NCBI GenBank assembly: GCA_020634615.1
Contig: JACKBI010000001.1
Coordinates: forward strand, 832,789-896,788
DNA from: Anaerolineales bacterium
Lineage (GTDB): Bacteria > Chloroflexota > Anaerolineae > JAAEKA01
Direction of reading: 5' to 3'
DNA: 64,000 nt
Shown here piece after piece: positions 29,014 to 37,747 of the stretch. Within the stretch, counting starts at the first letter, position 1. The number at the start of each line of letters is the position of its first letter. The notes beneath the pieces were generated by a model, which saw only the letters and a list, made by a program, of their open reading frames with translations, had not been told where the DNA came from and did not search any database. Made by a program: the position numbers and the translations under genes.

Positions 29014-30128
29014 CGCTCCACATCGTCGTCCCCGTCAAGCGTCTTTCTGAAGCGAAGCGTCGTCTGTCGCCGGTGCTGGGGGCCGAGGACAGGCTTGCAT
29101 TAACCTGGTCGTTGCTGCGCCATGCGTTGGCAGTGGTGCAGGAAGCACAGCAAACGCTGGGCGCGCAAGGCGCGGTGATTTCCGCTGACCCGGCCGCGCT
29201 GGAAGCGGCCCGCGAGTTCGGGCTGACAGGTCTGGTCGAAGAGGCGACAGAGGATCTGCATGCTGCCGGTCCCGAGGCGACGCTGAACGCGGCTTTGGAG
29301 CAAGCCGCCCGCTGGGCATCCCGGCATAACGCCGGTGCGTTGCTGATTTTGCCGGCCGATCTACCGTTGGTGACGCCGGCCGATATCAATGCACTCTGGC
29401 AAGCCAGCCAGCAGCTCTACGCAACGCGCGCGATGGTGATTGCGCCAGACGGACACAACTCAGGCACCAACGCGCTGCTCGTGCGTCCGCCCGTTGCGTT
29501 GCAATTTGAATTCGGGCCGGACAGCTTTCATCGGCACTGCCAGCAAGCGCAACGTCTCGGCATTGCCTATCATGTTCAGCGATCGCCACGGCTGGGGCTG
29601 GACGTGGACCTCCCTGCTGATCTGGCCCAGTTTCTCGCGGTCGAACAGGCCGACCCGCAGGACGACGTTACGCAAAACGTCGCCCGCGGTCCTCAGATCG
29701 ACGCCGCGGCTGAGGCGTTCCTCGACCAGCCCGGTCTGCTGATGCGGCTGGGCACAGTGGGTCGCGACGGGTTTCCCCACGTCACGCCGGTATGGTACAT
29801 CTATGAAGCAGGGGCGTTTCTGATCACCACCGCGGCTGATCGGGTCAAAGCGCGCAACATGCTGCACAACCCGCGGGTTGGGTTCGCCATCGACAGCGAC
29901 CAGCGGCCCTACCGCGGCCTGACAGCGACCGGTACGGCGCGACTCCTGGCCGAAGGTGAGGCATCCCGGGAACTGACGCGCCGAATCGCAGCACGCTACG
30001 TGCCCGCGGCGCGGCTGGATTCGATGGTTGACAGCTTGATGCAAGCGCCGCGGGTGGTGTTCGCCATCGACCCGCGGCATGTGACACGCATGGGAAGTTG
30101 GGGTGAAGAGGAAGCGCTGTCCGGCTAG
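29010..30128 (+). CDS. cofC: CofC-type guanylyltransferase fused to an F420/FMN split-barrel (PPOX) domain
   Basis: A 372-aa fusion. Residues 1 to about 215 are a CofC/FbiD nucleotidyltransferase: IVVPVKRLSEAKRRLSPVLG, LPADLPLVTPADINALW and SGTNALLVRPP, which activate phospholactate or phosphoenolpyruvate with GTP for CofD. Residues about 225-372 are a pyridoxamine-phosphate-oxidase-like split barrel of the F420-dependent type: LMRLGTVGRDGFPHVTPVWY, ADRVKARNMLHNPRVGFAID and GTARLLAEGE. One polypeptide thus couples cofactor synthesis to a probable cofactor-using domain. GTG at 29010 overlaps the previous stop. It converges with the DinB gene on the other strand. Confidence 0.93.
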   Translation: MTLHIVVPVKRLSEAKRRLSPVLGAEDRLALTWSLLRHALAVVQEAQQTLGAQGAVISADPAALEAAREFGLTGLVEEATEDLHAAGPEATLNAALEQAARWASRHNAGALLILPADLPLVTPADINALWQASQQLYATRAMVIAPDGHNSGTNALLVRPPVALQFEFGPDSFHRHCQQAQRLGIAYHVQRSPRLGLDVDLPADLAQFLAVEQADPQDDVTQNVARGPQIDAAAEAFLDQPGLLMRLGTVGRDGFPHVTPVWYIYEAGAFLITTAADRVKARNMLHNPRVGFAIDSDQRPYRGLTATGTARLLAEGEASRELTRRIAARYVPAARLDSMVDSLMQAPRVVFAIDPRHVTRMGSWGEEEALSG

Positions 30129-30640
30129 AACGGGTACCCTCTGGCGCCCTGAACGCCCTTCAGCGCGGAGATCTCTCCGGCCATATTGTTGATGTGACCG
30201 GTGACCAGCGCGCTCAGGCACCAGTCGAGGCTGCGCATACCCAGACCAACGCTGCTTAAATCCAGCTCGCGTTCAAGGTCGGCCTCCGACAGCGACGCAA
30301 TAAACCTGTCCACCGACGCGCAGACTGCTTCGGCATATTGCCGGACCACGGCCAGATCGACGGCCACCGTGCGCGCCCACTCCAACGTCTGATCCATGCG
30401 CGGGTCCGAGATGCCGGTTTTATGCGCCCATTCGCCCGCGTAGAGCGGTGTGCCGGCCTGCAACATGCCATGAACGATTCCGTCGGCCCCGCAAATCGCG
30501 TGGGCGTAGGTCGCTGCGATGGAATTGGCTATCCCCGGCGGCGTCCAGCCTGCCAGTTCTGCACTGGAGTCGGCCATGGTCATCTCCAGTATCTCATTAG
30601 CCCATTTGAACGCCGTGCGATGGGTGGTGATTGCATTCAT
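30125..30640 (-). CDS. DinB superfamily protein
   Basis: A 171-aa protein, MNAITTHRTAFKWANEILEM onward, with a His in AATYAHAICGADGIVHGML and another in ALVTGHINNMAGEISALKG, the spacing of the DinB metal triad. ATG 30640 has an AGAGGAG site on the minus strand. Its last four bases overlap the end of the cofC fusion on the plus strand. It is the third DinB-type gene in the window. Function unknown. Confidence 0.8.
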   Translation of the reverse strand: MNAITTHRTAFKWANEILEMTMADSSAELAGWTPPGIANSIAATYAHAICGADGIVHGMLQAGTPLYAGEWAHKTGISDPRMDQTLEWARTVAVDLAVVRQYAEAVCASVDRFIASLSEADLERELDLSSVGLGMRSLDWCLSALVTGHINNMAGEISALKGVQGARGYPF

Positions 30641-30781
30641 GCGATGACTCCTCTTGATGTGCTTGATTGAACGGACCAACGGGGTGTGGCCGCCGCAAAA
30701 GCTGCCGAATTGTCTGCCAGACGACACGCAAGCTGCCGGCGCTGGCGCAGCGAGTTTGGACTTACCCGTACCATGGCAACA

Positions 30782-30806
30782 GTATAGCCTGATCCGATAA
30801 TCAGGC
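30782..30806 (-). promoter_or_regulatory. Hairpin and possible -10 upstream of the DinB gene
   Basis: A 7-bp stem GCCTGAT / ATCAGGC around 30787-30806, followed on the minus strand by TATACT (30787-30782). The stem could end the large cyclase transcript and TATACT could be a -10, but there is no T tract and no good -35. The rest of 30641-30834 shows nothing clear. Confidence 0.3.
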
Positions 30807-30834
30807 GCCAGACCAATTGTTGCTCATTTGCTGT

Positions 30835-33800
30835 TCAATGCTGCACGGCCGCCATCTTGCGAAGCAGACTTGGTCGCAACGCTGGCTCGGTCGTGTGGTC
30901 AAGGATGAACTGGATCAGCTCGTTCGTCCGGCGGCGCGACTGCTGAGCATCGTCTCTGCGGCCCTGGGCAGCTTGCAGGTCAGCCAGCTCGACCAGCATT
31001 AACCACGTCGGATGACGTGCGCCGGCAGAATCGGCGATCTCGATGCCTGCTGTCAGGGCTGAAATCGCTTCTAGTTCCTCTCCCATTGCCCGCAGCACCC
31101 TGGACCGTAGCCAGTACGCTTCCGGCAGATAATAGCTCACCCCGATTCTTGCAAGCCACGCAAGCAAGGCATCGACATTGGCAGTTGCCTGAACAAAGTC
31201 ACCCTGCGCCATCGCCAGCTCGCTTTGCAGAAACGCGTTGGTTATCTCGAAGACGATCAACGTTTGCGACCCGCGGTACCTGGCAGACTCGTTCCCGACC
31301 GTTACCGCTTCATCCAGTCGCCCCATATCCAACAAGTTGCGGGCAAGATTTGCGATCGTCATGGAACGGAATGGGAGAAAATGCAAGGCCTTCTCATCGG
31401 CCACCTGTGCGACGGCAAGCGCGCCCTGATTGTCGCCAACGGCAGCCAGAAGCTGCGACTGCCAGACGCGACAGAGGGCATAGGCAGGATGGCCGACCGC
31501 ATCGCCGAGAGCCAGGCCCTGACTGGAGATCCGCCAGGCCGCGTCGAAGTCCCCTGTTACCAGGTAGACCATCGGGACAAACACCCGACTGTTGACCTGC
31601 CCCCAACGGTTGTCGATCTGCTCCGAAATCTGAAGCGACTCGTGCGCGAGATCAATTGCTTCATCGAATTTGGCGGTCAAAACCCGGTCCAATGTCGTAT
31701 TGGCCCGGTTTTCAGCCAGCATCGGCAGGTTGCCTAAATCGCGCCACAGGCCCTCGGCATCAGCCAGCGTTTGGCGCGCCTCGGCCAAGCGCCCCGATCC
31801 CATATAGACAAGCCCCATGTCCTGAGCTGCGTGCGCCTGAAGTTCGCGCAGTCCCAGTTTGCGCGCCAGCGCCACCGCCCGCTCTCCGGCTGGTATGCCC
31901 TGCGCTGCCGTCCCGGTATACAGGTTCAGAAGCAGTGTGTTCCACAGGGCATGCGCTTCGGTAGCTTCATCGCCCAACGTGCGGGCAAGTTGGATCGCCT
32001 CATCCAGCAGATGTGCGCCTGCGACCGTGTCCTGCGCCAGCGAAGGAACGATGGTCGCAGTGGCGCGCGCCAGCAACGCAGCCAGTGCCATAGCTTGATC
32101 GCCCAGGCTCAATGCCACATCCTGCATCGCCTGGTAGGTTGCCTGCGCCGCCCGGTAGTCGTTTCGCAGCTCCAGGCACCGTCCTCGGCGCAGGTAGAGG
32201 TGCTGTAACTGCGCAGGTCGGGAATCGTTGGCGGTCGATGCGAGTTCCAGCGCGTGGCTGTAATGGGTCAGGGCTTCGGCAATCGCATATAGACCGAAAG
32301 CTGTATCACCGGCCAGCGTGAAGTAATGCAGCGCGCGCGGGTCGCCGGCGCGGTGAAAGTGGTGCGCCAGCACCGGATAGAACTCCTCCAGCCGCTCGCC
32401 AAAGAGAGTTTCGATAGCCTCACCCACGCGTCGATGGAACTCGCGCCGCCGGCGCAGCAGGATCGTGTTGTAGGCTGCCTCTTGCGTCATCGAGTGGCGG
32501 AAAACATACTCCATTTCGGGCTGGCGGGCCGCCTCCAGAATTAGCTCGGCACGCTGCAAGACCAGCACCTGCTGATCCAACTGCTCGGCAGCTTCGGCCA
32601 CCAGTGCCAGCACCCGATGAAAGAATCGGCGGCCGATCACTGCTGCCAGTTGCAGCGTCTGGCGGACCTCCTCCTCGAGGCGGTCGATGCGCGCCGTCAG
32701 CAACGACTGGAGGCTATCTGGCACGGCCAACTGGTCAAGATCCATAGCGTCGGCAACCTGCCAGCCACCGTCGTCAGTCCGCACCAGCACCTTGTTGTCC
32801 ACCAGGCTGCGCACCATCTCTTCGACAAAGAAGGGATTGCCATCTGCTTTGTCCACGATGACCTTGCGCAACGCTTCAGGGAGCGTCGCCGCGGCAGAAT
32901 CGGCGCGTCCCAGAGTTTGCCCCAGCAAGCTCTGCACGAGGGCATCACTTTGCGAGGCATCCAGCGGCTGCAAAGCGATCTCGCTGTAGCGATGGGCCAG
33001 ACTTGTCTCGCAGAAGGCCTTGACCTGCCAGCCGGGCGCGTGACGATCAGGCCGGAACACGCACAGAAAGAGCAGCGGCAGGGTCTCGGTCAATGGCAAC
33101 AAGTGCAGCAGCAGATCGACCGAAGCCGCGTCGGCCCAGTGTAGATCGTCGAACACGCAAATCGCCGGTCCCTCTTGCCCCCAGGTTTGCCAGATGTGGC
33201 GTACGGCCTGGTACAATTCGCCCCTGAACGTCTCGCCGTCAGCAAGCAATGGCCCGGCTTGGCCGGACGAGAGCGCCAGCAGCCGGCCTAAGACTGCCCG
33301 CGCGCCAGACTGCTGGTCAGGCGGCAACCTGTCCACTATGCGCTCAAGCGAGCGCTGATTTTCTCCGACTCCTTCCTGTCCGGCTCCGCCACTGAGACAG
33401 CGGAGCTGCTGCTGAAACTGGACATAGGGATTGCTGGTGTCATAGGAAATGCCCTGGCTTTCGCACCAGCGCGGCCACGGATTCTGCGGGACATCGGGGA
33501 TTGCCTGGCCAGCCTCCCACATTGCCTTCACTTCGGCTACCAGCCGGCTCTTTCCCAGTCCAGCCTCGCCGATCAGGGTTATCACCTGGCCCCGGCCCGC
33601 TCGCAGATCAGCCACAGCCTGTGTCAGCAAGCCGATCTCGCGCTGCCGCCCCACAACGGGCGCGCTCAGACCGTCGAAGCCGCGCAGCCGGCCCGGCTGG
33701 AGCTTGCTGCCCAGCACACGCCAGGCGCGTACCGGCTCCAATCGTCCCTTGACCTCAATGCCACCCAGCGCCTCCATTTCGAACAGCGGAGCTACCAGCC

Positions 33801-34569
33801 GGTAAGTTTCCTCGGCAACCTGGACGGTGCCAGGCAGGGCGGTTTGCTCCATGCGCGCGGCCAGATTGATGGCATCACCCATGGCGGTGTATTCCATGCG
33901 CAGATCGGAACCGACGGCGCCTACGACCACCAGCCCGGTGTTGATGCCAATACGGGGCACGACAGGTGTTCCGTGCTGCGCGCCAAAGCTTTGAAAGCCT
34001 TTAAGGATGTCAAGACCTGCCAGCACTGCCCGCTGCGGGTCATCTTCGTGCGCGAGCGGCGCCCCAAAAAAGGCGAGAATGCCGTCGCCCATCAAGCGCG
34101 CCACCGTCCCCTCGTAATCGTAGACGGGCCGAATCATCTGCTCGAACGCGGCGTTGATCAGTTCAGTCCAAACTTCGGGATCCAAATGTTGCGCCGCTTC
34201 CGTGCTGCCTTTGATGTCGCAAAAAAGCATGGTCACGATGCGACGTTCACCCTCCATGGCGCCGCTGCGGCGCGATTGCTCCAGCTTCGCGAGCAGATCT
34301 GACGGGATGAATTGGTGAAGCGCAGGGAATGGCGCCTGAGGAGACGGGGGACGAGACCGGAGATCGGACACTCCGGTCTGTGATGCAACAAGGCGCTGGG
34401 TTGGCGGGATGGCGAACGCGTTAATGGGGCGGCCGCACTGGTCGCAGAAGAGCGCGGCTTCTGGCAGCGGCGTGTTGCAGAACGGACAGTCGGGCAGCAG
34501 CCAGAAACCGCAGCGCTTGCAAAAGCGAGCAGAGTCGCGGTTATCAGTCTGGCAGTTGGAACAGGTCAC
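30835..34569 (-). CDS. Zinc-ribbon / class III cyclase / AAA ATPase / TPR regulator
   Basis: A 1,244-aa multidomain protein. Residues 1-50 hold two zinc ribbons (CSNC..CKRC and CPFC..CDQC). About 108-300 is a class III adenylate/guanylate cyclase domain with MLFCDIKGSTEAAQHL, MGDGILAFFG and GINTGLVVVGAVGS, which keeps the metal Asp positions. About 310-600 is an AAA/STAND-type ATPase with GEAGLGKSRL (Walker A) and ICVFDDLHWAD (Walker B). The rest is TPR-like helical repeats. Such proteins are thought to be signal-responsive cyclases; the signal is unknown. Start is GTG 34569. Confidence 0.93.
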   Translation of the reverse strand: MTCSNCQTDNRDSARFCKRCGFWLLPDCPFCNTPLPEAALFCDQCGRPINAFAIPPTQRLVASQTGVSDLRSRPPSPQAPFPALHQFIPSDLLAKLEQSRRSGAMEGERRIVTMLFCDIKGSTEAAQHLDPEVWTELINAAFEQMIRPVYDYEGTVARLMGDGILAFFGAPLAHEDDPQRAVLAGLDILKGFQSFGAQHGTPVVPRIGINTGLVVVGAVGSDLRMEYTAMGDAINLAARMEQTALPGTVQVAEETYRLVAPLFEMEALGGIEVKGRLEPVRAWRVLGSKLQPGRLRGFDGLSAPVVGRQREIGLLTQAVADLRAGRGQVITLIGEAGLGKSRLVAEVKAMWEAGQAIPDVPQNPWPRWCESQGISYDTSNPYVQFQQQLRCLSGGAGQEGVGENQRSLERIVDRLPPDQQSGARAVLGRLLALSSGQAGPLLADGETFRGELYQAVRHIWQTWGQEGPAICVFDDLHWADAASVDLLLHLLPLTETLPLLFLCVFRPDRHAPGWQVKAFCETSLAHRYSEIALQPLDASQSDALVQSLLGQTLGRADSAAATLPEALRKVIVDKADGNPFFVEEMVRSLVDNKVLVRTDDGGWQVADAMDLDQLAVPDSLQSLLTARIDRLEEEVRQTLQLAAVIGRRFFHRVLALVAEAAEQLDQQVLVLQRAELILEAARQPEMEYVFRHSMTQEAAYNTILLRRRREFHRRVGEAIETLFGERLEEFYPVLAHHFHRAGDPRALHYFTLAGDTAFGLYAIAEALTHYSHALELASTANDSRPAQLQHLYLRRGRCLELRNDYRAAQATYQAMQDVALSLGDQAMALAALLARATATIVPSLAQDTVAGAHLLDEAIQLARTLGDEATEAHALWNTLLLNLYTGTAAQGIPAGERAVALARKLGLRELQAHAAQDMGLVYMGSGRLAEARQTLADAEGLWRDLGNLPMLAENRANTTLDRVLTAKFDEAIDLAHESLQISEQIDNRWGQVNSRVFVPMVYLVTGDFDAAWRISSQGLALGDAVGHPAYALCRVWQSQLLAAVGDNQGALAVAQVADEKALHFLPFRSMTIANLARNLLDMGRLDEAVTVGNESARYRGSQTLIVFEITNAFLQSELAMAQGDFVQATANVDALLAWLARIGVSYYLPEAYWLRSRVLRAMGEELEAISALTAGIEIADSAGARHPTWLMLVELADLQAAQGRRDDAQQSRRRTNELIQFILDHTTEPALRPSLLRKMAAVQH

Positions 34570-34652
34570 ATCAAATACCCGACCTCACTTTCAAGGTGCT
34601 CTCAAAGTTCCAGCAACTCCCCCTGTCTTGTATTAACCCGAATTGAGCTCGG

Positions 34653-35567
34653 TCAGTTGTTCTCCTGCGCTGCCAGTATTTCTCCTGCCGTGACCAGCTT
34701 GTAGCCATCGGCCTGGAAGGCCTCGATGACCCGCGGCAGGGCGTCAACGATGATCTGGCGGTCGGTGTGGGTGTAATAGAGCGCGCCGGGCGCCTTGTTA
34801 CCGTAGACATTGTCGAAGATCGTCTGTGCGGTTGCGCCATCGCGCCATTCGTCCGCGCCGTAGGTCCAGATGATGGTCGTATAGCCCAGATCGTAAGCCG
34901 TTTGCAGGCTGACAGTGCTACGCGAGCCGAAGGGCGGCCGAAAGTAAGGCTTGGTGGTCTGGCCGGTGACTTCCTTGACGATGGCCTCGGTGTCATTCAA
35001 TTCTTTGGTCACTTCTTCGGCAGTCATCTCGCTGAAGTTGAAGTGAGTCCATGAGTGGTTGCCCAGTTCGTGGCCGCGGTTGGCGATTTCCTTGGCAGCA
35101 TCAGGATATTGCTCCACCCATTCGCCCTGCATAAAGAAGGTCGTGCGCACGCCGTACTGATCCAGAATGTCCAGGATCTGATAGAGCGTCGCTGGGTCGC
35201 CCTGCACGTCAAAGCTGATATTGACTTGCGGGTCGCCGTCGGGCGTCGTTGGGTTGCCGATGTAGACGATGTCAGGGCTGGCCGGCGGGCGTCCCGTGGC
35301 CGGCTCAGGTGTCGGCGTTGGCGTATCGGTCGGGACTGGTGTCACAGTCGGTGTATCGGTCGGGACAGGCGTTGCCGTCGGCGTGTCGGTCGGCGCCGGG
35401 GTCGGCGTGTCGGTGGGCGCTGCGGTTGGCGTGCTGGTAGGTTCCGGGACGGCAGTCGGTTCGGCCGCCTGCCCGCCGCACGCTGCCAGTGAAACCACCA
35501 GCCCCATCAGTGCCAGTACCTGTGCTCCCCTGGCAAGAAGTTTCCGATTGTCTGTTTGCTTGCTCAT
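34653..35567 (-). CDS. Polysaccharide deacetylase lipoprotein
   Basis: A 304-aa protein. It has a lipoprotein signal with lipobox SLAAC (Cys about 30), then a 55-residue Thr-Pro-rich spacer (PTDTPT repeats), then a NodB deacetylase domain. NISFDVQGDP replaces the usual TFDDG start. HELGNHSWTHFNFSEM holds the metal His-x3-His, and YFRPPFGSRS the conserved Arg-Pro-Pro-x-Gly. It would remove acetyl groups from cell-wall or extracellular glycans outside the cell. The start overlaps the prs stop. The first catalytic motif is divergent (one Asp instead of Asp-Asp). Confidence 0.92.
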   Translation of the reverse strand: MSKQTDNRKLLARGAQVLALMGLVVSLAACGGQAAEPTAVPEPTSTPTAAPTDTPTPAPTDTPTATPVPTDTPTVTPVPTDTPTPTPEPATGRPPASPDIVYIGNPTTPDGDPQVNISFDVQGDPATLYQILDILDQYGVRTTFFMQGEWVEQYPDAAKEIANRGHELGNHSWTHFNFSEMTAEEVTKELNDTEAIVKEVTGQTTKPYFRPPFGSRSTVSLQTAYDLGYTTIIWTYGADEWRDGATAQTIFDNVYGNKAPGALYYTHTDRQIIVDALPRVIEAFQADGYKLVTAGEILAAQENN

Positions 35568-36664
35568 TCGTTGAAAAGAACTCCTACTGAACGTCCTTCG
35601 TGGATGCGGCGAATCACGTCGCCCAGCAACGGTGCGACGCTGATGACATGCAACCGGTCGCCGATGCGGTTGCGCTTCTTCTCTGAGATGGACACCGTAT
35701 CAGTCACAACCAACTGGCTGATATCGCTTTTGCTGATCCGCTTGGCCGCCGGCCTGGAAAGAATGGGATGGGTAGCGGCCGCAATCAGCTTCTCTGCCCC
35801 GGCCTGACGCAGGAAACGCGCCGCGTCGGTCAACGTGCCGGCCGTGTCGATCTCGTCATCGGTGATGATCACATCCATGCCCTTGACGTTGCCGATGACA
35901 TTGTACATGGTCGTCTTGTCGCCATCTTTGGACCGCCGCTTTTCGATGATCGCCAGGGGCAGTCCCAGCCGCTCCGCCAGATCGCGCGAGCGGCGCACGC
36001 TGCCGATGTCGGGAGATGCCACCACCGTCTTCTCCCGGTCGAATCGCTGCGCAGCAAAATAGTCAAAAAACAGATGCCGGGCCGGCAGTTCATCGGTCGG
36101 GATGCTGAAGAATCCTTGAAGCTGGCCGGCATGCAGGTCGATGGTGAGGAAGCGGTCGGCGCCGGCAGTTGCGACCATGTCCGCCACCAGCCGAGCGGTG
36201 ATCGGCACCCGCGGTTGGTCCTTCTTGTCGGTACGCCCATAGCCGTAATAGGGCACCACCGCGGTGATGCGGCCCGCCGAGTCGCGTCGCAACGTGTCGA
36301 TGAAAATCAGCAGCTCCATCAGATTGTCGTTAGTGGGCGGCGAGGTGGGCTGGATCAGAAAGACATCCTTGCCGCGCACACTCTCATGCAATCGAACAAA
36401 GGTGTTGGTGTTGGCGAAGCGGAACACGTCGGCGCCACCCAACGGCACGCCCAGATACCTGGCAATATTCTGCGCCAGTTTCGGGTGCGCCGTACCGCTG
36501 TAGATCGCCAGGTCGCCATACAGTTTGTACACCGTGGACACCGGCTCAAGTGCCGGCTCACGCACCGCATGGCGGGAACCGTTCTCATTGATGATTCCCG
36601 AAGTTTCCGGCTCTGTCACGACCGTGCTAACCGGCTCGCTGGCCGCGGTTTGTCGCTTGGCCAT
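35564..36664 (-). CDS. prs: Ribose-phosphate pyrophosphokinase
   Basis: A 366-aa PRPP synthase, about 50 residues longer than usual at the N-terminus. It makes PRPP from ribose 5-phosphate and ATP for nucleotide, His and Trp synthesis. VFLIQPTSPPTNDNLMELLI, VPYYGYGRTDKKDQPRVPIT, FLTIDLHAGQLQGFF and the PRPP loop VIITDDEIDTAGTLTDAA are all present. I chose ATG 36664 (AAGGG upstream); the extension MAKRQTAASEPVSTVV... looks disordered. It lies 13 bases after meaB and overlaps the deacetylase gene. Confidence 0.95.
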   Translation of the reverse strand: MAKRQTAASEPVSTVVTEPETSGIINENGSRHAVREPALEPVSTVYKLYGDLAIYSGTAHPKLAQNIARYLGVPLGGADVFRFANTNTFVRLHESVRGKDVFLIQPTSPPTNDNLMELLIFIDTLRRDSAGRITAVVPYYGYGRTDKKDQPRVPITARLVADMVATAGADRFLTIDLHAGQLQGFFSIPTDELPARHLFFDYFAAQRFDREKTVVASPDIGSVRRSRDLAERLGLPLAIIEKRRSKDGDKTTMYNVIGNVKGMDVIITDDEIDTAGTLTDAARFLRQAGAEKLIAAATHPILSRPAAKRISKSDISQLVVTDTVSISEKKRNRIGDRLHVISVAPLLGDVIRRIHEGRSVGVLFNE

Positions 36665-36677
36665 TGATAGTTTCCCT

Positions 36678-37673
36678 TCATTGCGCTGACAGGACAGCCG
36701 GCAACAACTGGTCGGCTGCACTGTACGGATCCAACTCGCGGTTGGCCACCTCAGCTACTAACTGGTGGAGGTGATCGCCGGAAACCCGACTGTTAAGCCG
36801 TCGCAATACGCTGGCCTGCAAAATGTGAATGAGGCTGGTATGTGCCCGATCTTCTTCCCGCTGTTGCATTTCACCGCTTTCAAGAAGATAGGTCCGGTGT
36901 GCTTCCACCGCCTCCAGCAGTTCATCAACTCCGGTGTCGCGCAGGGCAACTGTCTTGATAATGGGCGTGGTCCAGCCGGCAGGCTCAACCGCCGCGACGC
37001 CATCCACCGCCATCGTGCGCCCGTGATGATTGGCATAGCGCATGCCCATGCCCAGCATCATGTGCAGCGCAGTCATGGTCTTGTCTGCGCCTTCCCGATC
37101 CGCCTTGTTGACCACAAGGATGTCAGCGATCTCCAGCACACCAGCCTTGATGGCCTGGACCTCGTCGCCCAAGCCAGGCGCTTCAACGACCACGGTGGTG
37201 TGCGTCGTGCTGGCAATGTCCACTTCGGCCTGGCCGACGCCGACGGTCTCGACGATAACGCGCTGAAATCCAGCCGCGTCCAGTGCCAGAATCACGTCGG
37301 CAGTGGCTTGCGCCAATCCGCCAAGACTGCCGCGGGTGGCCATGGAGCGGATGAAAATGCCCGGATCGCCGCTCAAATCGCGCATCCGCACCCTGTCGCC
37401 CAGCAGCGCGCCGCCGGTAAAGGGGCTGGTGGGATCAACGGCGACGATACCGACCGTGAAACCGCGCCGGCGATAGGCTTTGGCCAACGCGTTGACCAGC
37501 GTCGACTTGCCGGTGCCCGGCGCGCCGGTGACGCCCAGAATATGCGCCTGGCCCGTGCGCGGGTAAAGCGCGGCCAGCGCGGCGTGCGCGTCAGGCCCAT
37601 CGTTTTCCACCAGGGTGATGGTGCGCGCCAGTGCCCGCCGGTTACCGGCCAGGAGGTCGTCAGTAAGAGTCAT
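36678..37673 (-). CDS. meaB: Methylmalonyl-CoA mutase-associated GTPase MeaB
   Basis: A 331-aa G3E-family P-loop GTPase. HILGVTGAPGTGKSTLVNAL is the P-loop, VGIVAVDPTSPFTGGALLGD and GIFIRSMATRGSLGGLA are MeaB signatures, and ILVVNKADREGAD is the guanine-specificity motif. It loads and protects the B12 cofactor of methylmalonyl-CoA mutase. The mutase itself is not in the window. A block of GGTGATCGGT-type repeats separates it from the upstream glycosylase gene. Confidence 0.95.
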   Translation of the reverse strand: MTLTDDLLAGNRRALARTITLVENDGPDAHAALAALYPRTGQAHILGVTGAPGTGKSTLVNALAKAYRRRGFTVGIVAVDPTSPFTGGALLGDRVRMRDLSGDPGIFIRSMATRGSLGGLAQATADVILALDAAGFQRVIVETVGVGQAEVDIASTTHTTVVVEAPGLGDEVQAIKAGVLEIADILVVNKADREGADKTMTALHMMLGMGMRYANHHGRTMAVDGVAAVEPAGWTTPIIKTVALRDTGVDELLEAVEAHRTYLLESGEMQQREEDRAHTSLIHILQASVLRRLNSRVSGDHLHQLVAEVANRELDPYSAADQLLPAVLSAQ

Positions 37674-37682
37674 GGGGTGGTG

Positions 37683-37747
37683 TTTGGTGATCGGTAGCCA
37701 GTGATCGGATCGGTGATCGGTCGGATTACCGATTACTGATCACCGAT
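37683..37747. repeat. GGTGATCGGT-type repeat cluster between two co-directional genes
   Basis: Several direct and inverted copies of TGATCGGT / ACCGATCA within 65 bases (TTTGGTGATCGGTAGCC, GTGATCGGATCGGTGATCGG, TTACCGATTACTGATCACCG). The glycosylase stop codon (37733-37735) lies inside the cluster. Related blocks occur at 43441 and 57421. Confidence 0.7.
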
